A stretch of 64,000 nucleotides of DNA from Portibacter lacus. Its GTDB lineage: Bacteria > Bacteroidota > Bacteroidia > Chitinophagales > Saprospiraceae. The notes under the pieces are model-generated. The model did not search any database. It was not told the origin of the DNA and worked only from the letters and a program-made list of their open reading frames with translations. The DNA lies in assembly GCF_021533215.1 (NCBI RefSeq), contig NZ_JAJNKA010000012.1:157187-221186 (forward strand), in the 5' to 3' direction. Of this stretch, positions 24,852 through 32,880 are shown one piece after another; position 1 is the first letter of the stretch; every line of letters starts with the position of its first letter. The position numbers were made by a program, and so were the translations under genes.

Positions 24852-25520
24852 TTAGGATGCAACTTCTGGTTTGGCAACTCCATCTGCGTCGGTATTTTTA
24901 GTAGCTGACTTAGTGAAGTACCTCCGATAAAACAATAAGATACCAATTACACCAACAGAAATAGAGGCGTCCGCTATATTGAAAACAAATCGGAAAAACT
25001 TAACGATCTGACCGCCCCATAAAGGTGACCATTCAGGCATTCTGAATTCGAACAAAGGGAAGTAGAGCATATCTACCACTTTACCAAAGAAAAACTTAGC
25101 GTATCCTCCTCCTTCAGGGAACATTTCAGCGATGTTTTGCCCATGTTGCATGGATTCTGAGAAAATCACTCCGTAAAACATACTGTCGATAATATTTCCT
25201 ATTGCACCAGCGATAATCAGCGAAAAGAAAACTAAGAAACCTAGTGGTTCTTTGGATTGGATCATTTTCTTGATCATATAGATTAAGAAACTCACCATAA
25301 ATATTCTAAAAATACTTAGCGCCAGCTTTCCCGCATCACCGCCATATTTCAAGCCAAAAGCTGCTCCTTCATTTTCTACAAAATGGATCTGCGCCCAGTT
25401 GAGCCCTAGAATACCAAAGGTCTCGCCATAGAACATGTTGGTTTTTACCCATATTTTTAAAATCTGATCAAGGATTAAAACGGCAATAATAACGAGAATT
25501 ACAATGGTAGTTTTCTTCAA
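24852..25520 (-). CDS. lspA: Lipoprotein signal peptidase II
   Basis: Inner-membrane aspartyl protease that removes signal peptides from prolipoproteins; the window encodes several of its probable substrates. The 222 residues hold four membrane helices, VENEGAAFGL, and the two catalytic aspartates Asp112 (GAIGNIIDSMFYG) and Asp184 (FNIADASISVG). It is longer than the ~165-residue proteobacterial enzyme because of an insert at about 118-172, as in other Bacteroidota LspA. Divergent from trhO. Confidence 0.94.
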   Translation of the reverse strand: MKKTTIVILVIIAVLILDQILKIWVKTNMFYGETFGILGLNWAQIHFVENEGAAFGLKYGGDAGKLALSIFRIFMVSFLIYMIKKMIQSKEPLGFLVFFSLIIAGAIGNIIDSMFYGVIFSESMQHGQNIAEMFPEGGGYAKFFFGKVVDMLYFPLFEFRMPEWSPLWGGQIVKFFRFVFNIADASISVGVIGILLFYRRYFTKSATKNTDADGVAKPEVAS

Positions 25521-25587
25521 TTTGTTGAATTTTCAGTGGACAAAAATATAAGTTATAACGGAATTTTTTATTATTTAATTTAAAATC

Positions 25588-25595
25588 TACCTTTG
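25588..25595 (+). promoter_or_regulatory. Candidate -7 promoter element of trhO
   Basis: TACCTTTG matches TAnnTTTG, about 60 bases before the ATG at 25656. Confidence 0.5.
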
Positions 25596-25655
25596 TGCTC
25601 GATTTTGTCGAGGTAAAATTTCCTGCAAAAGTTTAAAATCATAAAATCAAATTTC

Positions 25656-26699
25656 ATGAAAAGTCTTCACAACAGAGTGAATAAGGAGTTGTTGAAAAAG
25701 CAACTTCAAGAAAGCAATGAAGAAAGATTAACGCTTTCATTTTATCATTATTATCACATCGCGAATCCTAATTTCTTCCGAAATCATTTATTCGTTATTT
25801 TCCAGAAGGTAGGAGTGCTAGGTCGGATCTATGTCGCTAAAGAAGGAATTAATGCTCAGATATCAATTCCAGCGGCTAGAAAGGATGAATTCAAGGAAAC
25901 CCTAGATCAGATTATCTTCTTGAGAAATTTAAGACTTAACTACGCCATCGAAGATGATGGAAAGTCATTTTTCAAATTGACCATCAAAGCAAAAAATAAG
26001 ATTCTAGCAGATGGTTTAGCTGACGATGCATTCGATGTAACGAAAAAAGGTGTTCATGTAGATGCAGCGAAATTTAATGAGCTGGCGTCTAGTGATAAAA
26101 CAGTCGTTTTAGATATGCGGAATCACTATGAATCTGAAGTAGGTCACTTTGAAAATGCAATTACTCCAGATGTAGAAACATTCCGTGAATCTCTACCGAT
26201 TATCGAGGAAATGTTAGAAGATAAAAAGGATCACAACCTGCTCATGTACTGTACTGGTGGTATAAGATGTGAAAAGGCAAGTGCTTATTATAAGTCTAAG
26301 GGATTCGAAAATGTTTTTCAGTTAGAAGGAGGAATTATAGAATATGCGCGGCAAGTGAAAAATAAAAACCTAGAAAATAAGTTTATAGGTAAGAACTTTG
26401 TTTTTGATGAACGTATGGGCGAGCGAATTAGTGAAGATGTGATAGCGAAATGTCACCAGTGTGGCAATGATTGCGACGTTCATGTGAATTGCGCCAATGA
26501 TGCATGTCATATTTTATTCATCCAATGTGATGAATGTGGGAAAAGATATGAAGGATGTTGCTCAATTAAATGCAAAGATTTTATAAATTTGCAGGAAGAT
26601 GAGCGTAATGCTTTGAAGACTACAATCAAATTTAATGGGACAAAATTTGGAAAAGGACGGTTTCAGTCTGATCTGAAAGATGAACCATTAGAAATATAA
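25656..26699 (+). CDS. trhO: tRNA uridine(34) hydroxylase / rhodanese-related protein TrhO (YceA)
   Basis: Makes 5-hydroxyuridine at tRNA position 34. The 347 residues contain the N-terminal acylphosphatase-like domain (IYVAKEGINAQISIP), the rhodanese domain with active-site Cys199 in YCTGGIRCEKA, and a C-terminal cysteine-rich region (KCHQCGNDCD, QCDECGKRYEGCC) that probably binds zinc. Full length for the family. Confidence 0.93.
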   Translation: MKSLHNRVNKELLKKQLQESNEERLTLSFYHYYHIANPNFFRNHLFVIFQKVGVLGRIYVAKEGINAQISIPAARKDEFKETLDQIIFLRNLRLNYAIEDDGKSFFKLTIKAKNKILADGLADDAFDVTKKGVHVDAAKFNELASSDKTVVLDMRNHYESEVGHFENAITPDVETFRESLPIIEEMLEDKKDHNLLMYCTGGIRCEKASAYYKSKGFENVFQLEGGIIEYARQVKNKNLENKFIGKNFVFDERMGERISEDVIAKCHQCGNDCDVHVNCANDACHILFIQCDECGKRYEGCCSIKCKDFINLQEDERNALKTTIKFNGTKFGKGRFQSDLKDEPLEI

Positions 26700-26757
26700 G
26701 AAAACTATTTAGAATAGACTAAGCAGATTAGCTCTAAACTAGGAACCGTGGCATAAG

Positions 26758-29706
26758 ATGACGAAACCGATAGCGACTTTATTCTTTACAATTGTACTGC
26801 TATGCAATATGCTCAGTGCACAGTGCAATTTACCAGATCCGGATAAAGGGCTGATTATTACAAAGTCAACTTTTCTTTGTGGTGACATCTTGGACGGTTA
26901 TACGGGTAAACTTCCAGATACTGAATCACCTGTTGTAGGACAACCAGCATCGTTATGCGAAGGTTTTCCGGGTGGTGGAGGAAAAGCAGATAATGTACTT
27001 TGGTTTTCATTTATCGCGACTTCATTTCAGTTTGATATTGATATTTTTTATTCTAACTGTGGCGCCGATCCCAATGCTAATATTCAAGTTGGGGTTTACG
27101 GTGATACTGAATTTAATGAAAAGGTAGTCTGTAATTCATTCCCTAATGCAAGCCCAGCTAATTTATGGACAGATGCTGCAATACCAGGAAAAGTCTACTA
27201 TTTATATATAGATGGATATGAAACGCCAGGATTAACCTCTACATGCGATTTTAGAATAGAAGTAAATTCCGGAATAAATACTACACCATATATATTTGAC
27301 TGGAAGGATGATGTTTCAGGGATAAGTACTGAAGAAGATGGAATTGTAATTCAAGATAACCACAACGTTTGTTCTGGAAATAATATCATTTATAATTATC
27401 AAGCTCCTACTTGTGAAGCAAAAGCTGGTGCATTTCCACTCGATAGCTTTAGCAATTTGGATTTATACTGTTATGAATGGACCATTGAACCTGCGGGAAG
27501 TGGTGTTATTCTTGGAGATCCCAATGCAAGAGAAATAGACGTTGATTGGCAAGTGCCAGGAGACTATGTGCTTTCAGTTGAAATTTTTCCTCATGATGAC
27601 ATCGAGATGTGTTCTCCTTCTTTGTGCTTGGATGCATCACCGATCAATGTATTTTCTAGAGATATAACACAAATGACAGCGGATACAATCTATGTGTGTT
27701 CACACGAACCATATCCGTATTGCGGTGAGTTGATTGCTGAAACGACAACCATCACATGTATTGAAAATACAGCAAATTGTATAGAAGTCGTGCAGCCGTT
27801 TAAGTTATTAGAAAACGATACGGTTGATTATGGGACATTTGTAAATTGTGGGTCTGAAGGTTGCTTCGAACTATTCGGGATAGAGTATTGCACGCCAGGA
27901 GAATATTTAAGACCAGATAAAGATGTTTGTAACATTTTTCACAAATTTATCATAGAAGGATTTAACATAGATATAGACTTACCTACCACCGTATCATTAG
28001 ATTGTGATACAGATGATCTACTTATATCTCCTGAGGTTTCTACGAATTACACAGGAAATGTAACCTATGAATGGAGAAGTAATGGAGTAGTTATAGGTAA
28101 TGATATCAACTTAAGTGTGTCGGAAACTGGAGCATATGAATTCAAAGTGATTTTTCCTGATCTAGAATCGGTATGTGAAGGTACAGCTGTTCTAAATGTA
28201 GTGGAAAGTATGGGTGCACCGAAATTTGACCTTAATATTCCAGTCATTTCATGCTTGAATCCTATTGGAATGGTTGAATTTGTGGAGATAGACCCAATTG
28301 CCAGCTTAATGTGGGAAGGCGCTAATGGATTCGTTAATACCAATCCAAGTTTTACTTTAAATCAAGGAGGAACGTTTACGTTATCCATCATTGGTGAAAA
28401 TGGCTGTGTTAATGACACCACTTTTACAGTGCTAGAAGATAAAAATAAACCGCTTATAGAATTAACTTACGGTAAGTTGACTTGTTTAGAAGAAACAACA
28501 ACCGCATCATTTATTTCAGACTTGCCAGTTAATAATGCGAATTGGATTAAGCCGAATGGACTTGTAGTCGCAGCGGATGAACTACAGATCGCATTGCCTG
28601 GAGACTATGAAGTTTCTGTTATCGCGAATAATGGGTGTGTAACGAGAGTACCATTTACAGTTGAAGAAAATAAAGATATGCCGACTGCTAATGCAGGAGA
28701 TGATCAAATGTGGCAATGTAATACGAAAGAACTATCTATTGATGGAGTAGTGTCTAGCGGGCCTTTAGATATAGAATGGACTTTTGTAGAAAAAGGAATT
28801 ATTAACACACCTCCACATCTGAAAAGCATTGTCGTGGGTTCTGAAGGGACTTATATATTAAATGTGATTAATAGCGAGAGTGGATGTGAAACCAGTGATT
28901 CTATGAATGTATTCAGGAATGAAAATGTTCCAGATTCAATGGAAGTCGTGAAAATTGACCCTTCCTGCTTCGAAACAGAGGATGGTTTAATCCAAGTGAT
29001 TAATGTAGAAGGAGGAACAGCGCCATTTAAGTATTTTTTAAACGGTATTCAGGCGGAAGATGACTTTATGGATAACCTGACCGCTGGTTTATATGAAGTA
29101 ATGGTTCTAGATAGTTTCGATTGCCAGCTAGTTGTAGAAATAGAAGTAGAGCAGCAACCTGAGATCATTTTTGAAATGCCTGATTATGTTACGATAGGAT
29201 ACAATGAATTGTACACTTTCGTTGCAAGTCATAATACACCATTTGACGAAATCCAAAGCGTGAATTGGTTTGATGCTAATGGTAACTTAATTGGTGAATC
29301 TGATACCCTTTATTTTAAGACAATAGATGACACGACCATAAGTCTAGAAGTAACGAATATTAATGGATGTTCTAATACAAGATCTATCCCTGTAGAAGTG
29401 GACATCGATGTTCCAGTTTTTGCTCCAAATATTTTTTCTCCTAATGATGATGGTGTTAATGACCGATTTACCTTATATGCTAGAGATGAATACCCGACTA
29501 AGATTAATAGCCTTGCTATTTTTAATAGATGGGGAGAGCAGGTATTTCTTGTTCAAAATCTAGGAATGGGTGATGAGGAAAACGGATGGGACGGCCGCAA
29601 AGATGGCCAGGCGCTTAATAATGCAGTGTTTACATATGCTGCAGTAGTTGAACTGATAGATGGTACGACTAAGCTTGTTCGAGGAGAAGTTACCCTCTTA
29701 AGATAG
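26758..29706 (+). CDS. Large secreted surface protein with gliding-motility-type (CHU_C) C-terminal domain
   Basis: A 982-residue exported protein: signal peptide to about residue 21 (CNMLSAQ), then a cysteine-rich adhesin-like region of Ig/PKD-type beta domains (for example TYEWRSNGVVIGNDINLSV and ANAGDDQMWQCNTKELSIDG), and a C-terminal domain from about 895 beginning FAPNIFSPNDDGVNDRF with FNRWGEQVF, the CHU_C/gliding motility-associated sorting domain (T9SS type B). It would be exported by type IX secretion and kept on the surface. Unlike many such genes, no PorP/SprF-like gene follows. Confidence 0.88.
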   Translation: MTKPIATLFFTIVLLCNMLSAQCNLPDPDKGLIITKSTFLCGDILDGYTGKLPDTESPVVGQPASLCEGFPGGGGKADNVLWFSFIATSFQFDIDIFYSNCGADPNANIQVGVYGDTEFNEKVVCNSFPNASPANLWTDAAIPGKVYYLYIDGYETPGLTSTCDFRIEVNSGINTTPYIFDWKDDVSGISTEEDGIVIQDNHNVCSGNNIIYNYQAPTCEAKAGAFPLDSFSNLDLYCYEWTIEPAGSGVILGDPNAREIDVDWQVPGDYVLSVEIFPHDDIEMCSPSLCLDASPINVFSRDITQMTADTIYVCSHEPYPYCGELIAETTTITCIENTANCIEVVQPFKLLENDTVDYGTFVNCGSEGCFELFGIEYCTPGEYLRPDKDVCNIFHKFIIEGFNIDIDLPTTVSLDCDTDDLLISPEVSTNYTGNVTYEWRSNGVVIGNDINLSVSETGAYEFKVIFPDLESVCEGTAVLNVVESMGAPKFDLNIPVISCLNPIGMVEFVEIDPIASLMWEGANGFVNTNPSFTLNQGGTFTLSIIGENGCVNDTTFTVLEDKNKPLIELTYGKLTCLEETTTASFISDLPVNNANWIKPNGLVVAADELQIALPGDYEVSVIANNGCVTRVPFTVEENKDMPTANAGDDQMWQCNTKELSIDGVVSSGPLDIEWTFVEKGIINTPPHLKSIVVGSEGTYILNVINSESGCETSDSMNVFRNENVPDSMEVVKIDPSCFETEDGLIQVINVEGGTAPFKYFLNGIQAEDDFMDNLTAGLYEVMVLDSFDCQLVVEIEVEQQPEIIFEMPDYVTIGYNELYTFVASHNTPFDEIQSVNWFDANGNLIGESDTLYFKTIDDTTISLEVTNINGCSNTRSIPVEVDIDVPVFAPNIFSPNDDGVNDRFTLYARDEYPTKINSLAIFNRWGEQVFLVQNLGMGDEENGWDGRKDGQALNNAVFTYAAVVELIDGTTKLVRGEVTLLR

Positions 29707-29971
29707 AATACTTCTCGCAAATTCTATGATGTTAGCGCTTTAAGCGATGATATCAGTGATGGTTGAAGAATTCTAGCATAGCCAAAGTGCTTCCAGATCG
29801 AAACTGCTGTCGGATTGAACGACCTCCTTATTAGCCTTTCTTCTGCTTCAATGTGTCACTATCGTGGTTAAAATACAATAGGCCAAGTCCTATATTACAG
29901 TACCATTGATTTTCTGATTAGGAAATTTGCTAGAAACTCCTAATCTTGTGAAGAAATTATAGTTAAGTATT

Positions 29972-32599
29972 TTGGATATTTCTTTTGAGAAAATAGGGTT
30001 GGTATTCTTTTTTGTTTGCTTTTCAATGGTAATGAAAGCACAGGAAATTCCTAAGATTATTCCATTCTCTCCAGTTGATTATAATGCCGTAAATCAGAAT
30101 TGGTCCATTACAGAAGGATGCGACGGTAATATATATGTTGCTAATTCAGGAGGTGTTCTTGTTTATAATGGGATGAAATGGACATTGATCAAGCTTCCAC
30201 AAAATAGAGGATCACGTTCCGTTTTTTTAGGTAAAGATTGCAAGGTGTATGCTTCTGGATATGAGACTTTCGGAAGGGTTGAAGAAAACTATATTCCTAT
30301 TGCAGATACGATACTCATCAATACAGATCAAGAATACTGGAATATATTCGGTGATACCTCTAAGCTTTTCTTCCAATCTTTTTCTGAGGTCTATGAATAT
30401 GACTATGAAAAATTAGTCAAAGTCGAATCTCCTGGAAATATTATGTTTGGAAAAACAGTAGATGGTCAATTTCTACTCCCTAAGATCGAATCAGGGATAT
30501 ATGAAATTACGAATGCTGGTGGAAACTCAGTAATCAGTGAAGTCCTGTCAGAAAATGAGCTTCCAGAAGGCTCTAAAGTGGTGGGGATGTGCGAAGGAGG
30601 AATTTTCGCTACCCAGAATAGTGGATTATTTAGGAAGTCAGTGAAGGGTTTTATTCCGATTAAATCGGAGTTGAACAACCTGCTCCAAAAAGAACAAATC
30701 AATAGCCTTATAAAAACTATGAACGGCTACTTCGTTATAGGAACAATTCTGAATGGTGTTTATATCTCTGAAGATTTAATGTCGATTAAGTATCATATCA
30801 ATAAGTCCAACGGATTATCTAATAACACGATTCTTAGTCTGTTCGAGGATACGCACGGGAATCTTTGGTGTGGTTTAGATAAAGGCATTGATCTAATAAA
30901 GCTCAATACGGATTTAACTTATTTGTATGATAAGAATGGGCAGCTGGGTTCCGTTTTTACCTCTATTATTCATAACAACACGCTTTACCTAGGAACAAAC
31001 CAAGGGGTCTACATTCAGAATAAGGATGGAAGTTTCCAGATTATAGACGGTTCCCAAGGGCAAGTTTGGTCTTTATTGGAAATAGATGGAGACTTAATCT
31101 GTGGTCATAATCGGGGTACCTATTTGATCACCAGAAATTCCTTCGAGCAGATTTCTGATATTACAGGTGGATGGTGCATGAAAGCCATTAGTGATAATGT
31201 ATTTTTGGAATCATCTTACACAGGACTCGTTTTATTTAAAAAGGTGAAAGGAGAATGGACTTCAGGCACTAGGATTAGAAATGGAGATATATTAATTGAA
31301 AATTTCGAAATTGTAAATAATACCCTTTTTGGATATCATCCACATTATGGTATTCAACGGATTATGCTTGAAGATAACCTAACGGAAGTTCTTGAAAGTG
31401 TAGTGATTGACTCTATAACAGTAAGCGATCCCGTCTTTATCAGAACAGAGGAAGGCGTTGCGGTAAGTGATGACGGTCGAAAATACTTTATCAATGAAAA
31501 TGGTGTTAAGTCAGAGGAGTTTCCAGAAGAAGCCATTTTTAAAAACGACGACCTTGCCATTTATAAATACGTAAAAGCAGTTAATGAGGTGCTGTCCGAA
31601 GAACAAATCAGCAATATTAGATACAATAAACCACAGGGCGTAAGGGATTATTTTATAGTAGGTTCTAATGACGGATATATTAAGATCCCCTATGATTATA
31701 ACACATCAGCAAAAGATAAAATTGAATTAGACTATTTGATGGTTAATGATTCCATGTTAGATGTTAATGATCATCAGGCATTAAAATTTGATCCTTCAGA
31801 GAATGATGTGAGTTTTCAGTTTAGATCTAATTTTCTAGATCCCCAGAATATTTTAATGACTTATAATCTAGAAGGTTGGGACGAAACATGGTATAATTTA
31901 CCAAAGAATGGATATGTGAAATTTAATAATCTTCAAGACGGTTCTTATACCCTGAGATTGTCTAATGGCAATGAAGTTGCTAAGTTCGAAATCAAACCGC
32001 ATTGGTATGAATCGTGGCCTGGATTAATCTTGTATTTCGTTTTAGGAGGGCTCGTAGTCTATTTTTTTAATAGAAGGCAGCAATTACACCTTATCAAACA
32101 AAGAGAGAAATTACAGAAAGAAAAGGAGAAAGAACTAGAGTCGGAAAGAATAAAAGCTAAAAATGCAGAACTGGAAAATGATGTGATTTACAAGAACAAG
32201 ATGCTTGCTAACAGCACAATGACACTTGTCCAAAAAAATAAAATGTTGATCGATCTAAAAGCGACACTTGCAAAGGAAATGAAAAGCACTTCTGCCGATA
32301 AAAGAAGACAGGTATTGCACCTGATCGAAAAAAGTATTAATAGTGATGACGATTGGGAATTGTTTGAAAGTACATTTGCGGAAGTTCATGAAGATTTCTT
32401 AGAAAAACTGAAACAGCAACATCCAAGTATTACAAATGGTGAATTAAGACTTGCCGCATATATTAGGATGGATCTTTCTTCTAAGGAAATCGCACCGTTG
32501 ATGAATATCTCTGTTAGATCTATCGAAAATAAACGCTATCGATTGCGAAAAAAGTTGGGTGTGGAAGATAGTTTGAAAGGATATCTCCAAGAAATTTAG
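29972..32599 (+). CDS. One-component membrane regulator: propeller sensor, Y_Y_Y domain, LuxR-type HTH
   Basis: Predicted sensor-regulator of the utilisation locus that follows (875 residues). A signal/anchor covers residues 1-23. Residues ~30-640 form a periplasmic two-component-regulator-type beta-propeller (motifs such as LSLFEDTHGNLWCGLDKG), then a Y_Y_Y-like Ig domain (YNLEGWDETWYNLPKNGYV), a membrane helix (WPGLILYFVLGGLVVYFF), a coiled coil, and a C-terminal LuxR-type HTH (SSKEIAPLMNISVRSIENKR). It lacks histidine-kinase and receiver domains, so signal goes directly to the HTH. Start is TTG at 29972: an in-frame stop lies 12 bases upstream and the first ATG would remove the signal peptide. 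Confidence 0.85.
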   Translation: MDISFEKIGLVFFFVCFSMVMKAQEIPKIIPFSPVDYNAVNQNWSITEGCDGNIYVANSGGVLVYNGMKWTLIKLPQNRGSRSVFLGKDCKVYASGYETFGRVEENYIPIADTILINTDQEYWNIFGDTSKLFFQSFSEVYEYDYEKLVKVESPGNIMFGKTVDGQFLLPKIESGIYEITNAGGNSVISEVLSENELPEGSKVVGMCEGGIFATQNSGLFRKSVKGFIPIKSELNNLLQKEQINSLIKTMNGYFVIGTILNGVYISEDLMSIKYHINKSNGLSNNTILSLFEDTHGNLWCGLDKGIDLIKLNTDLTYLYDKNGQLGSVFTSIIHNNTLYLGTNQGVYIQNKDGSFQIIDGSQGQVWSLLEIDGDLICGHNRGTYLITRNSFEQISDITGGWCMKAISDNVFLESSYTGLVLFKKVKGEWTSGTRIRNGDILIENFEIVNNTLFGYHPHYGIQRIMLEDNLTEVLESVVIDSITVSDPVFIRTEEGVAVSDDGRKYFINENGVKSEEFPEEAIFKNDDLAIYKYVKAVNEVLSEEQISNIRYNKPQGVRDYFIVGSNDGYIKIPYDYNTSAKDKIELDYLMVNDSMLDVNDHQALKFDPSENDVSFQFRSNFLDPQNILMTYNLEGWDETWYNLPKNGYVKFNNLQDGSYTLRLSNGNEVAKFEIKPHWYESWPGLILYFVLGGLVVYFFNRRQQLHLIKQREKLQKEKEKELESERIKAKNAELENDVIYKNKMLANSTMTLVQKNKMLIDLKATLAKEMKSTSADKRRQVLHLIEKSINSDDDWELFESTFAEVHEDFLEKLKQQHPSITNGELRLAAYIRMDLSSKEIAPLMNISVRSIENKRYRLRKKLGVEDSLKGYLQEI

Positions 32600-32824
32600 G
32601 CGTTTCTCACATTAAATTATTTCGAACCTAATTCAGTACTACTAAATCCACAATACTTCAATTGTTTTGTTAACCATAATGATTCGAAATGTCTGAATAT
32701 TGGGCTTTTGCAAGATTTCAGGAAAGTCATTTATCAGACTTTCATATTATAATAAAATATATATGATGAGTTTTTTGTGAGTTATTTAAAACAAACATAA
32801 ATAAGCTCTCATTCGTTATAACCG

Positions 32825-32832
32825 TATATTTG
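32825..32832 (+). promoter_or_regulatory. Candidate -7 promoter element of susC
   Basis: TATATTTG matches TAnnTTTG about 49 bases upstream of the susC ATG. It overlaps the alternative TTG start at 32830, arguing against that start. The 225 bases upstream would hold the regulator-binding site; none is evident. Confidence 0.5.
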
Positions 32833-32880
32833 AATGAGTTTTACTTGAGACTCAAACATAACTGTCGAAAAAATATATCT

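Noticed and set aside
29703..29727. Terminator hairpin after the CHU_C gene
   Set aside because: A 7-bp stem overlaps the stop codon, with no T-tract; too weak to list.
29707..29971. Possible decayed barrel-protein fragment on the minus strand (NIGLGLLYF)
   Set aside because: Only about ten residues look familiar, frames are broken by several stops, and the strand is opposite to that expected for a PorP/SprF partner of the CHU_C protein.
32830..32880. Upstream TTG start for susC
   Set aside because: It overlaps the -7 element TATATTTG and would add 17 polar residues before a clean signal peptide.
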